A stretch of 64,000 nucleotides of DNA, taken from contig JAUCEF010000001.1 of the NCBI GenBank assembly GCA_033558025.1, positions 744,001 through 808,000 of the forward strand, read 5' to 3'. The notes below the pieces were generated by a model. That model made no database searches. It was not told the DNA's origin and worked only from the letters and a program-made list of their open reading frames with translations. The DNA is from Phytophthora sp. 'mugwort' (Eukaryota > Oomycota > Peronosporomycetes > Peronosporales > Peronosporaceae). Position numbers and translations under genes: made by a program. Position 1 is the first letter of the stretch, and every line of letters begins with the position of its first letter. This document shows, one piece after another, positions 11,241 through 22,089 of this stretch.

Positions 11241-11321
11241 AGAAGCTCTGGATTTTTAATTGGTATGCCTTCTTTCCATGTTTACAACCTCTCCGTTTCC
11301 GCTAAGGCATCTTGGGTCGGT

Positions 11322-12336
11322 TTAAGATATTGCAGGAACTCCAACCTCATAGGCCATGAGGTACAGCTGATTCATCGTCTTTACTCGGGTCACAGCGACA
11401 TAGAACGAGGACCTGTGTGGGTTGGGGCGGGTTGGATGGCGCAACGGTCAGAGAACCATTCTTTCGACGGTGAGCCCTTGGCAATAGCGAATGCTGGTAT
11501 GAGCGGAACCTGCGTCACTGTGATGTTGAAAGTTTTCGTGGTCATTTTGATCTCCATCCTTTTTGCTCACGCATCATTACGGGAACGATACCGCGTGGAA
11601 ATCGGGTATGAAGGGCTTATTGGCGTGATCCCTTAGGATGACGAGCACGATATCTGGAGGCAGAATGTGAATATTGTATGAATAGTGATGGCCCGCGATA
11701 TGTCCTTCGAGGAGCACTCAAAGCCAGCAACGTATCAAATTGATCTGTTCGAGAGTTTCAGTGCTTGGGAAATAGTTTTGTGCATTGCACGGGCATTCCC
11801 ATTGCAATAAAAGCGTTACATTGTCCTTGCTTAAAGCTGGGTTGTTACAAGCGCATCATCGGGGCTTCCCATGTGCGAAGGTGCTGCTCTGCGCGAGCGC
11901 AGGTAGCTATATACAAGGTTGGCATTGCCATCTCTCATTGTGCATTCCACCAACAGTTTCTTCAAGTCTCTACAGTAAGTTCGTGCATATTGCAATTAGT
12001 TTACTAGCTATCAGATAGTGCTTTGACTGTCTTTGAGCTGGTGATACCCCCTGCACGGCGTCGCAGTATAGCTAGGGCGCAGACCGAGAGGTTTGCATTC
12101 AAAAAGGCCTCACAGCTCGGATTTACTCTTGTACTCATATGATTGCTACATATGTAATCACTTTTTACGCTGAAATAATGCTGATTTTTTAAATGCATTT
12201 GAGTTTTAGATGCCTCGTGTAGTTCGACAGCGAATCGTTTGTCATAACCCGGGCATGCCGCCGGGTCGTTTATCAGTACCAGGAAGTGCTGCCGGATCAA
12301 GTTCCGATTGCTGATTGCTCTCTGTGAACAATGCAC
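11322..12336 (-). pseudogene. PIF1/Helitron-type helicase C-terminal remnant
   Basis: The minus strand carries, in the right order but in changing frames, several late motifs of PIF1/RecD-like helicases. These are GMPVQCTKL (near 11790), LPPDIVLVILRDHANKPF (near 11620), VPLIPAFAI (near 11500), and FYVAVTRVKTMNQLYLM ending at a stop at 11322-11324. Upstream, 12004-12336 encodes a further fragment of possibly the same protein (LAILRRRAGGITS). Such helicases unwind DNA during rolling-circle transposition of Helitrons. Multiple frameshifts and the loss of the TINKxQG motif show decay. A cellular PIF1 pseudogene is the alternative; the adjacent hairpin favours Helitron. Confidence 0.6.
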
Positions 12337-12339
12337 TTC

Positions 12340-12770
12340 AGCGCCGCGACCTGCTGAGTTGCAGTTTGATGAAGGACGCCCTTCTCAAGATCAAAAGGGG
12401 CGTCCTAAAGACGACCATAGTCACCCTCGTGATGGTGTCTATTCAACGCATGAAATGCATTTGGCTTTGGCAGGCGCCTCATCTACATGAACAAGAAGTT
12501 TGCAAGAGGTGAGGATAGCCGCTGTCGTACACTCCCTCTTGTCTTGAATCGGGTACGCCTGGGCTGTTGTGGAACGGGCCTTGCGCGGAACACCATTAGA
12601 TAGGAGAACGCTTAACCAACAGTAAAATTACTCTTTGTTAGTTGTTTCGTTGACAAAGGAAGTGAAAGACTGACTAGACCTGGGTCGGTATGGCCGCACT
12701 TCTCTTTTAAGACTGATCCCTCTCCTTTCTGCTCCCCGAGAGCAGTGTTCATGACCTCCGTCCCGGGTCA
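12340..12770. other. Stretch without recognisable gene
   Basis: This is the likely upstream border of the Ty3/gypsy element. I could not find a repeat shared with its right side, so no LTR pair is proposed. Confidence 0.4.
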
Positions 12771-13104
12771 TGACAACCTCCCGCGCACTTACCATTTATT
12801 ACTACCTTAAGCTCTTGACACCCGTCCTGGACCAGCTCCGGGATTCCGATGACCGCAGCCTTGGCCACTCTCCGAGCGTCTTGATTCATTGTCGGGGTTG
12901 GAGATCACCCCGACGTACCAGTCGCAGCAGATTAGCACACCTCGCGTACTGATCCACGCCGAAGTGAGCCACACCAGCATGCGAGCTCAGCGCCCGGCCT
13001 CCTGGCACGCAGCCCGTACGACAGGTCACGGGATATTCCCCCCGACTCAGGATCCGAGGTGTCGATCATTGACACCATCTTTGCCCGTAAGGTAGGAGTG
13101 CCAT

Positions 13105-13353
13105 ATCGACACAAGTCAGAGTCAAGAATGCCTCGGAATTGGTGAACAGGTGTATGTCGCGGAAGGACGCAGAGGGATCAAGCTTACCTTGGCGAGACCT
13201 TGGTGTACTTCTACGACGTCTGGGAGACGATCTGCCGCCGGATTTTTTTACCAAGCTATCCTTGGCATGGACTTCATGGTTCCGGCTGGGATCCGGCTGG
13301 ATCTCGGCGACGGATCCATGTGCCTGCCGGACGAGGTGCGAATCATGTTGTAG
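13105..13353 (+). pseudogene. Ty3 aspartic protease region
   Basis: The frame 13150-13353 contains YQAILGMDFMVPAGIRLDL and LPDEVRIML, the C-terminal half of a retropepsin-like fold (hydrophobic-Leu-Gly-x-Asp-Phe core). The N-terminal catalytic DTG/DSG is not visible. The frame is broken near 13200 and ends in TAG at 13351-13353. Gag upstream was not recognised. Confidence 0.5.
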
Positions 13354-13909
13354 GGGCGGCGCCAGATCTTCAACGACAGAGCCCGCCTGGTGTTTGTGGA
13401 CGAGCATCTGACGGTGGGGGTCGCAGATCCGTGGATCTCCCGCTGCGGATCTGTGTGTCTGACAATGAAAAGCTGTGGTTACTTGCGGTGAGCGCTGGGC
13501 GCCCACCCTAGTTAAAGGCCCAGGCAGGATCCGCTGCTTACATCTCACGAACCTGGGCAACACGAAACTGATCTTGAACAGGGACGTGCAGATCGGATTG
13601 TGGCTTACCGGGGATCACGTTCCTCGCCAGCCGGGCTTCGTCTCTGTAGGATCCTAGCGCTACGCCGAGTGGCAAACCCTGGTGTGGGAATCCACTACGG
13701 ATGGAGCATCCGCCGTAGCAGCGGCGCCGCCAGCGCCGGATCTGGAACCCGCAGTTGATCGGGTGGGGTACGACCCGCCGACCAGGGTTCTGCCGCGACC
13801 GAAGGTACCTGAACCCACACGAAGTGAGGACGAGCGCCAAGAGGCGTACCGGGTGGCAGTGACCCGCTAGCTGAATGCAAGTCGGGGACAGAACAGTGCG
13901 ACACCTGAT

Positions 13910-14560
13910 TTGAGACATGAGCGTAATCACACCCTGTCTCGTGCACCCGGTATCGGTGACGTGCATGCAGGATGGTCCATCCTGGATGGACAATCGGCGC
14001 GGCGGTCGCGATATCTGACGGCACACCAGGCGACGCCTCGGTGGTGCAAGAGGGTGCGGCAGACGCGCCCGAGGACGGCGGTCAAAGTGAGACCTCGCAC
14101 GACCCTACCCGAGGCTGGGATCCCGAGATCGACCCCCCGACCGACGTCACTGTCGCGACGGGTCAAGCCGCAAGGTTTCCAATCGAGGATCCCGCGGACA
14201 AGCCCGAGGCCCGAGTCTAGGATCTCGCGGAGGATCGCCCGACGGAAGCGGCAAGAACGGATCTGGACGGTGGCACCAAGATACATGACGACTGGAAGGA
14301 GGATCCAGTCGAGGATCCCGAGGTCTGCTACCACGACAGAAGCACGCTGCACGCTGAAAACGTGCAAAGCGAGCTGGCTGTGCTGCCGGAGGTAACACCC
14401 ACCACGGTCAAGGCGCGGATCGAGGATCTGCAAGTGTGGGATCCTGAGGTGAGCACAGAGGATCCGTCAGCTGCGGGACATTATCTGGTCCTACCAGCAC
14501 TTACTGATCGACAAGGGCAATGCGCTGCCTCCTGCGGCTACAGGCGTGGTGTGTGACATC
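13910..14560 (+). pseudogene. Acidic linker between protease and RT, GATC-rich
   Basis: The frame 13972-14220 and its continuation encode an Asp/Glu/Pro-rich low-complexity linker (for example DPTRGWDPEIDPPTD). The DNA carries repeated gaggatcc-type units. No domain is recognised. By position it joins the protease to the reverse transcriptase of the Ty3 polyprotein. Confidence 0.35.
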
Positions 14561-15330
14561 GACGTTGGAAAAGCCACCCCAATCACACAATGTGTGCGAA
14601 AGATCTCTCTCCAGTTCCTCGAGAAGGTATCGGATCTGCTCAAGGGACTGCTGTCGGCCAAGATCATACGACACTCATCGTCTCCTTAGGCATCCCCAAT
14701 CGTGGTGATCACCAAGAAGAATTGTGTGGACATAAGGTTGTGTATTGATTACCGACTGGTCAACGGTCTCACCGCTGATGGTCTACCCGATGCCCCTGAT
14801 CAACGATCTGCTTGAGGATCTAGACAAGGTGGTGTGGTATTGCTCGCTGGATATGGCGAGTGGCTTCTGGGTTGTGTCTATGACGGATCGCGCTCGTGCT
14901 ATCTCAGTATTCACCACGCCGTTTGGCCTGTTTGAGTGGAACCGCATGCCATTTGGATTGAAGAACGCCCCACAAATCTACCAGAGGTTGATCGGCAACG
15001 CACTGTACGGCTTCTTGCGGATCCCATCAGCAGCGGATCGAGGATCCTCAACGGACATCTTCGAAGTAGGAGATCCGGAGAAAGTAGGTGAATCTTCCGT
15101 ACTGGGCATCGATCCTACATCGAGATCCGGGGGAAGTAGAGGAACCTTCCGTACTGGGGCGGCGGTCCTACATCGATGACATCCTTGTTACGGCCGGATC
15201 TTGGAATCATTTATGCGAACTAGTGAAGCTCCTGCTCCGCCGCCTGTGACAAGCGGAATATCTCGGTCAGTGTCGCGAATAGCTTCTGGGGACTGAAGAA
15301 GGTAGATTACCTCGGATATCATGTATCCAT
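14560..15330 (+). pseudogene. Ty3 reverse transcriptase, first part
   Basis: The frame containing 14745-15179 carries LEDLDKVVWYCSLDMASGFW, with the first catalytic Asp, then TPFGLFEWNRMPFGLKNAPQ, the usual Ty3 RT signature. The YIDDIL box follows at about 15170-15187 in another frame after an insertion of roughly 150 bp that itself contains a near-duplication (about 15077-15166). The finger domain upstream (RLCIDYRLVN) is also frame-shifted. The enzyme is inactive. Confidence 0.75.
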
Positions 15331-16165
15331 CGAAGGCTTGGAGGCTCATCCGAAGGATCTCAGTGCGCTGGTGGATCTGCCATTCCCCAGATCTCTACGG
15401 TCTATGCAGTCGTTCTTGGATAGTCTGAACTACTACGGACGCTTCATTGAAGACATGGCGGTGTACGCGTCGGTGTTGTACAAGGAAGTGGATTTCGCCG
15501 CGATGCGTGCTGAGAGCGGGATCGCTGTCAACGAAGGGAAGATTTGCCGAAAGATCCTCGAAGGCGGGGACGCCCAGTTCGATCAGGATCCGGAGGCGTC
15601 AGAACCGAAGTGTATCCAAGCTAGAGCAGCGTTCTCCACACTTAAGAACAAGATCGCGACGACCCCGATCCTCCGACACTTCGATCCGGAGAAACAGCCT
15701 GTGCTGATCGTCTGTGCCAGCGAGTGGGCAGTGTCCGCCTCTCTGGTGCAAGATCACGACGGCACATACTTGCCCGTGATGTTCACGAGCCGCACGTTGA
15801 AGTCGAACGAGTTGAAGTACGGCGCCATGGAGAAGGAAGTGCTAGCGCTGCTGCGTATGCTGGATCTGGGTTATTCGATGCTGGTCGGCAGATCCATCAA
15901 GATCCTGACGCGGCACTCGACGCTGGCCTGGCTTTTCCGCGCCGCAGGGCCCCAAGGGCGGCTCGGACAATGGGCCGCGCTACTATCGCCCTGGACGTTA
16001 GAGATCACTAAGTGCACGAAAGGCGAGGATGAGATCTTGGAATCGCTGGCTGCGTGTGTAACGCCACGATCGATGGTGGATCAGGCGCTGGTAGAAATTG
16101 CACCGCGGAAAGAGCCCCGCCGAGCAGTACAGACTCCGATCCCTACAGTGAAGCCCGACGAGTAA
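15290..16165 (+). pseudogene. Ty3 RT connection and RNase H
   Basis: A long open frame (15338-16165) starts in the RT thumb/connection (LRSMQSFLDSLNYYGRFIED) and continues into the Ty3 RNase H domain with VMFTSRTLKSNELKYGAMEK and HSTLAWLFR. The first RNase H Asp is not in its usual context (VCASEWAVSASL), so the site may be damaged. This frame also carries several GATC-containing codon pairs. Confidence 0.75.
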
Positions 16166-17090
16166 ATCCTGGTCGCTAGTTTCGACGGATCCGCCCGAGT
16201 CAAACGCGGCGGAGGCGCCTTCAACGCTATCATGTGGAGGTTGTCCGAGTGACGGTGGTCAAGGCGGAGTCAGTATGGGCAGAAGATACGACGTTTAATG
16301 AGGCGGAGTACGGTGGACTGCTGTTATGCTTGATCTGCTAGAAAGACTGGATCGAGGACGTTTGGTGATTTGTGGGGACTCCAATTTGGTGAATCGACAG
16401 ATGAAGGGCGAGATCGACTGCAAACCTTCGGCATTAACGTTGTTGTGGCAAAAGGCTCTACACCGTCTGAGATCCTGTCCGAATCACGACCTGCTTCATG
16501 TCAAGCGAGCTTGGAACGACAGTGCAGATAGTCTGGCGAGTGCGGCGTTACAGCGGGAAGCAGGTACAGAAGTGACGGACGACCAGACACGGAAGGACCT
16601 GGTGACGCTGAATCGGCTACCCGAGGTCCTGACCACAGCTGTCGAGGGTACTGCGCTTCGCATTGCAGCCATGGCGACTAGATCCCGCCGGAAGGTCACC
16701 AGTCCCAGTGCGCTGCACGAAGAGGCGGTCCGCCAGCTGAGAGTGGATCGGATCCGACAAGCTCAAGACGAAGAAAAGTGGATAATGAACCTCAAGAAGT
16801 ACCTTCAGGGGGATGTGAAGGATCTTGAAAAAGACAAAGCTCGGGTGTGCAGCAACGTGGCTGCTGACTATGAGATGGACGAACAGAACCTACTCTACTA
16901 CTGCCCGCTGTCTGCGAAGGTGGAGGAAGAGAGAGACAGGTTGCTTCGTCTGTCGTGCCCGAGACGCTGCACGAGGATCTACTGCATCACTACCACGTCA
17001 GCCTGGAGGGCGGTCATCAGGGGATCAGCCGAATATATCAGCGGATCCGGGATCACTTCTATTGACGTGGACTCTTCAGGAGCGTACAGC
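16166..17090 (+). pseudogene. Second (archaeal-type) RNase H and linker
   Basis: Right after the first RNase H, a second RNase H fold appears. The first Asp is in VASFDGSARVKRGGGA (about 16170), the Glu in FNEAEYGG (about 16295), the second Asp in VICGDSNLV (about 16370) and the last Asp in WNDSADSLAS (about 16512). The four-residue active site is thus readable, although frames change near 16240 and 16325. Oomycete and plant Ty3/gypsy elements with an extra archaeal-type RNase H after the first one are known, and this copy fits that design. The helical linker to about 17090 leads to the integrase. Confidence 0.65.
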
Positions 17091-17700
17091 GGTTCGTAGG
17101 TGAATGCTTGGACTGTGAGACTTGCAAGGGGCGACCGACCATACGTGGCAAGTCACCCGGCAACATCCAGGCCACCTACCCTTTTCAGGTCATAGCGATG
17201 GATCAAGTCGTACAAGGGCCACATGGAACTTCTAATCTGGGTAGACCTGTTCACCGGTTACGTCATCGCCAAGGCAAGTGCGTCCCGGACAGCCCAAACG
17301 ATCGCGGAATCCTACGAGAAATGTGTGTTCCGACGCTTCGGTGCGAGCGAGGTGATCCGGCATGCCAGGGAGCCTGGCTTGATGTCTGATTTCTTCAATG
17401 CGTTCAATCGGATCCTGGGCCAGAGACAGCGAGACATCATGGCTTATAGGCCTCAGGCGAGCGGGACTGCGGAATGCATGGTGCAGACGGTGGCGAGGTC
17501 CATCAAAACGCATGACGAGGATGAGAACCAGCGCGACTGGAACGAGTACGCAGAGCACCTGACGTTCGCTATCAACACGACACATGATCGGATCCGAGGT
17601 GACACCCCATTTTTCTCTTGCGCATGGTTGGGATCCATGCACGACGCTAGAGGCAACTCTCCCGCCGGGCAGCACGAGATGCCGAGACCGGGATCCACGC
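16960..17700 (+). pseudogene. Ty3 integrase
   Basis: The zinc-binding region (LHHYH ... CLDCETCKGRP) spans about 16970-17130. The core at 17223-17620 keeps the first Asp (LLIWVDLFTGYV) and the Glu (GTAECMVQTV). The second catalytic Asp is lost in RHAREPG, where DREPG would be expected. Frames change at about 17220 and 17600. The enzyme cannot be active. Confidence 0.75.
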
Positions 17701-18351
17701 CGATGGCGGTACCGGATCCAGCGCTATTACTGGCAGGCGAGAGCAGACGTGGACGAGAAGCTGAAGAAGGCTATTGCGTATCGGGCCGAACGCCACAATG
17801 GCAGCGTGGATCCGCATCGGATCGAGGCGGGCACTCGAGTGTGGCTATATCTGGATCGAGTCAAGGAAGGATATGCGCGGAAGCTAGCGCATGTGTGGCA
17901 TGGTCCCTTCCGAGTGTTGGAGATGGTGCAACCTTTAGCTGCTGAACTGGAGACAGCCGGAACAGATTACCACCTTTTTCCGGTGGTGCATGTGTCCGAA
18001 TTGAAGCCTGTGAGAACATACCCCGATCGACCAACAACACACTTGGCTGTCGATGAGGCGGATCGTCTCGACTTCGACGAGGTGCTGTTACCTGAAGACA
18101 GCTGGGATCGAGAGCTAGAAGAAGGGGAGTACGAAGTCGAGAAGATCAGCGACGTGAGGTCTGGTCGTCGAACACGCTATGGACGATCACTGCGCGAGTT
18201 CAAGGTATACTGGCGAGGCTACGACGAGCCCACCTGGGTTATCAGGTGGGCGAGCGCGGATCTGAACTGTGGGGTGCTATTGCGTGAGTTCCTGCAGGAT
18301 CCGACCAAGAAGAGTCGTTTACAGACGATGCAGTCACACGAGGAAGCTTAA
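17600..18351 (+). pseudogene. Integrase C-terminus with chromodomain
   Basis: The frame 17584-18351 continues from HGWDPCTTLEATLP through an SH3-like integrase tail (VWLYLDRVKEGYARKL and VVHVSELKPVR) into a C-terminal chromodomain. The latter reads YEVEKISDVRSGRRTRYG, LREFKVYWRGYDEPTWV. In chromoviruses such domains steer integration to particular chromatin. The frame is open for about 255 codons and ends with TAA at 18349-18351. Confidence 0.75.
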
Positions 18352-19037
18352 GTGGTGGAAGCCACGGCATCAAGATGTTTGCTGCAGGTGGTACTGAGGT
18401 TGAAGGCTTGCAAGAAGGCTGCAGGTGTGAAGGAGGAGGATCCACATTCATTATTCGGTGGTGGACGTGACGAAGTTGGTAGAAGCTCCACGGGAAGGCC
18501 GTGAGAGAAGAAGTAGGAGGGTTCCCGTCTGGCGAGTTGGTCGCCACGGCGTATGAAGCGAGAGAGAGGATGCAGGGAGGCTGCATGCCTAACGATAAAA
18601 AGAAAGTGAGTGTACATGTGACCAGGATATGCGGATCTGGTGAAATAACTAAGCTCACTGCAAGGATCTCGGATCCGACGATGAACGGAAGATCTGAGAA
18701 CGATCAAGATACGGCATACGCAAGACAAATTAGCCGAAGCAAGATGATTATTGAATGGATTACTACATGCAAGACGGATCCCTAGTGCTACCAAGTTAGT
18801 GGTATACGATATAGACTACTCATGATCCGGAGCAGGCGGAGAAAACTTGATGCGAAGCCGGCCAATCTGGCGAGACGGATGGGAAGTCGGATCCGTGCGG
18901 AAGTGATTGTGCCACGGGGCGCTCCTGTCACAGTCCGCGAGAGCCACGATCAAATCTTAAGGCGGATCCCGTCCCTCTGCGACCACCTCGCGTCTTGTGG
19001 TCCACGCGGATATTACACAGTTGATATTGCGTCTGGT
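18352..19037. other. 3' untranslated part of the Ty3 element
   Basis: No protein motif on either strand. GGATCC and GATC sites stay frequent (for example near 18436, 18668, 18776, 18887 and 18960), so the bias is not tied to coding. Confidence 0.5.
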
Positions 19038-20080
19038 TCAACGAATCTTCGTGCGTGATCTCGGTATGCCCCCCACTCCCAGCGAGCGCTTCAGGCGCTC
19101 GATCTCTTCCCGGGCAGCATCTAGCTTGCCTACGGTATGATCGTGGACCCTGCGAGGATCCGCGCGGCGACACTCAGCCTTATCAAGAAAACCCTCTAGC
19201 TCGAGGATCCGCTCACCCCGGACGTGCAGCTCGATCCGTGCAGCATGCAGATCTGCCGCGGGAACCGATCCGTCGAGCCGTTGGCGCACTTGGTTAGTTC
19301 TTCCCGCAGGCGCTGAGCTTCACGTTCCAGATCACGGACATGCTGCTTCCGTTGCTCGTTACTACGCTGAAGATCCGCTTGGTCCTTCTGAAGGTGAAAG
19401 AGACTTCTGAACGCCGTGTCACGCTCGGATCGAGCGGTTTGACACTGCTGATCAAGGTCGGCGCCTCAGCCCGGTCGCTTCATCCCTCAGATCCTGCAGA
19501 TCCTGCGCAAGGGAAGGGGCAGCCCTGGGCGGATCGGCTGGCGCGGCATGGTCGGATAAGCGACGCTCCAGACCGAGGGAATAGTCTTACAGGTGGTGTA
19601 CGCCTCCGCCTGGTTTCTTCTAACAAGGCGTAGCGCGCCCGCAGAGCGGCGAAACCGTGGACCTCCACGCGGAGACAGTCAGCTTCTTGGCGCGTTTCGG
19701 CTTTAAGCTGCGTGACTTGACAAAGTCGCCCCTGCATAACGTCGTAGCGGTGCTGGACGAAGTCCACGGACGAGCGCGCAGTCGTCCAGTTGGGCTTGGT
19801 CAACGTGTGGAGTTCTTTGTTGTGGCGACGCGCAGCAACCAGATCCCGCAGGGCTTGCTGATGCTTGGCCAGCAACTCGTCGTAGGCATCAACGAATGTG
19901 TGGATCGACGTTGCCGCGGATCCAGATCCAGCACCACCGGAGTTGCCGCCGCTGAAGAATCCGACGGCGCATGATCACAATGCACACATGGAGGAGGGGC
20001 GTCCGGAGACAGACCTTGCCCGGCAATACGGCAGCGCGAGGCGTGGCGTCAGAGTCATGGGCGTGGTGGGCAAACGACAT
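19038..20080 (-). pseudogene. Antisense coiled-coil frame in the Ty3 3' region
   Basis: Read on the minus strand from about 20080, three consecutive segments in different frames encode one continuous heptad-rich protein. About 19960-19560 has DAYDELLAKHQQALRDLVA, about 19460-19290 has LQKDQADLQRSNEQRKQHV, and 19289-19038 has LELEGFLDKAECRRAD and DAAREEIERLKRSL. No catalytic motif is visible. The position downstream of the chromodomain and the opposite orientation match the extra antisense frames reported in some LTR retrotransposons. It also shares the GGATCC enrichment, so it probably belongs to the element. The function is unknown. Confidence 0.5.
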
Positions 20081-21018
20081 GGTAAAGAGGCTTGATCTGG
20101 GTGGACGGCAGTGGGTTGAATTGTGAATCACGTGACACAGTGTGTTACCGTTGCGCGGTGGTCACAACATGTCCGGGGCGGCTGTGGTATTGCAGATCCG
20201 GATAAGATGGAAGTTGACCGGCAGCCGGAAGATCCACATCACTAGCGGTAGCCATAACAGCGTCAAGGTGATGGATCCGGTCCATGCGACACGCCAGGTC
20301 TGTATATGGTACGGATCCTGGATCCGTCCCCTGGGGTGAGGTTTAAGTACTAGATCTGATCAGTTTAGTGCACACCGGGTTGAAGATCCGTAGCTAAAGG
20401 GAGGTAAAATGGAGACGGGTGGCCAGGAATAGGTCAGAGATGAGGTCCTGGGTTATAAGTAGTCCGTAGGATAGGTTTTGGGATGGGATCCGAAGGTAGA
20501 TAGGCTTAGGTATAAATCAGAACCGATTTGCACTGGAAGACAGACTTGACTATAGTATAGGGGATTTCTATTGGCCCCATACATAGACCAAGTCTAAACT
20601 TTGGCGATCTTCCTGCACACGTGGCAGCTCCTGGATAGCTTGGCCAGGTCGCGCTCGCCCTTTGGCTTCTCAACCCCCCTCAAGATCCCGCTATTGGAAG
20701 CGACAGGCATCACAAAGGAATAAGGACAACGCCAATAAGGAGCAAGGACACGCTCAAGAAGGAACAACTCAGTATTTCTATTACGAGTCCACAAGGGCTA
20801 CGCAAGAGCTCAAGACCAAACCAACATTGATCTTGTGCGCAGGGATACCCGCGCAGATCCACCCCCTCCCAAGTCCCCGCAAGGACGTCCAAGGCCCACC
20901 AAGTGCGCATCTCGTGTCAACGAGAGAGCAGTACCAGCCCACCGACGGGTACGCAAGGTGAACCACTCAGCAACTACACGGCCGTCGGTGTACCCCCTCC
21001 GGTCAGTGCCTGGGCGCA
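20081..21018. other. Stretch without recognisable gene
   Basis: A possible end region of the Ty3 element, with short frames only. GGATCC sites persist to 21051, after which the bias stops, so the element border probably lies near 21060. Confidence 0.4.
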
Positions 21019-21059
21019 GTGCGTGTGAGTTGGGATCCTACTGAAATTCAGTGGATCCA

Positions 21060-21720
21060 CTCCACCACAACGATGTCATCGGCACGTGCTATCGTTCAGG
21101 GCCGAAGGGGTGGATGGACGAGCGCCTGTTTCGAGAGTATCTTACGGAAAGAAGAGCAGGCTGCCGACCCCCACGGCCGAGAGAAGACTGTCTTCCTGGA
21201 TAGTTGCTCTGGTCATCTCGATGAGTCTGAATGCCAACATGAACCTACGCGTCTCAATGCACGGCTGCATTATCTACCTGCAAACGCAACCGACCTATGC
21301 CAGCTTGCTGACTCGTTCGTCATTGCGAAGATTAAAGGCGTTTGGTCACGAATGTGGAATGACAAGAAGAGTGGTCTTATTGAAGACAAGTAGTGGCAGA
21401 ACAAAGCGCGAAAAGACGGCACTATTCGGGTAAGCTGAAAAGCCCTGGGAAACGGTTCTTTCTGCAGCTGGCGGCTGCTGTTACAGAAGTGAATCAAAAG
21501 CGGGACAAGAGTGGCATCAACTACGCCGCAAAGCTATGATGCGCTGCGGCATTTCGCTGGGTGTTGATGGAGTGTGGTCAACACGTCAACTCTTTCCTCA
21601 CCTTCAGGAGATCATCTAGAAATACCCACAAGATGTTGCAGGAAAGAAGGAGTCCGATGCGATTGATGACGATGATGGAGACGACGCGGATGCGATGCCA
21701 CGAGAATGTGAGACGAAAAG
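21060..21720 (+). pseudogene. pogo/Tc5-like DDE transposase fragment
   Basis: Successive frames give the C-terminal half of a pogo/Tc5-type transposase. KGWMDERLFREYL is near 21100, FLDSCSGHLDES with the second catalytic Asp near 21195, and LHYLPANATDLCQLADSFV with the third Asp near 21267-21310. A tail (KRFFLQLAAA..., then FPHLQEII) lies near 21430-21620. Frames change at least three times. The N-terminal DNA-binding part is absent, apparently cut off where the GGATCC-rich block ends. Confidence 0.65.
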
Positions 21721-21829
21721 CAGTGAAGAAGAAGCCGAAAAAGCCGGGTTTGTTAGTTCTGTTGTGAGAAACTGCGCTTGTGATGAGGCAATCGATAAGC
21801 TCACTGTGCATAATACACTTTTTGTGAAG

Positions 21830-21945
21830 TTCAGACTAATTAGGGAGTTCATAATTAGTCAATGTTCAAAATTAGTCTATCTCATCTATTTAGTGTGAAC
21901 ACGTTGAAATCTGCTGACAATAATTAGTCTGCGTCAGACTAATTA
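21830..21945. repeat. Cluster of cagactaatta repeats with palindrome
   Basis: The 11-mer cagactaatta occurs near 21832 and at 21935-21945, and its complement at 21921-21931. The last two form a palindrome with a 3-base spacer, and related partial copies (taattagtc, aattagtct) lie between. This may be the terminal repeat of the transposon to the left. Confidence 0.6.
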
Positions 21946-22082
21946 ATGTAGTCACTGTAGCCAATGCAGTAAATATTGTACCGGTATGTGAAAGGGTTTT
22001 GTGCGTCCTTTATTCGGAAGAATACATTATTTACGGAGATTACTGTGCGCCCACCGTCAAAATACCTTCCGCGTAATCACCA

Positions 22083-22089
22083 TCATTCT
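22083..22089 (+). promoter_or_regulatory. Oomycete initiator-like motif before the ABC gene
   Basis: The sequence tcattct matches the oomycete INR core (YCAYTYY) and lies 76 bases before the ATG at 22165, a usual distance in Phytophthora. Transcription start is inferred only. Confidence 0.45.

Larger units (their letters stand above)
12770..20600 (+). mobile_element. Degenerate Ty3/gypsy element with two RNase H domains
   Basis: Protease, reverse transcriptase, RNase H, a second RNase H, integrase and chromodomain follow one another on the plus strand between about 13.1 and 18.35 kb. An antisense coiled-coil frame lies at 19.0-20.08 kb. The protease-RT-RNase H-integrase order identifies Ty3/gypsy, and the terminal chromodomain points to the chromovirus-like side. 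The sequence has about 40 GGATCC sites by hand count, continuing to 21051, against about 2 expected by chance. No LTRs were found, so both borders are approximate. Confidence 0.7.

Noticed and set aside
11265..11636. Plus-strand frame of 123 codons with a hydrophobic segment
   Set aside because: The minus strand over the same bases carries clear helicase motifs, so the plus frame is a shadow.
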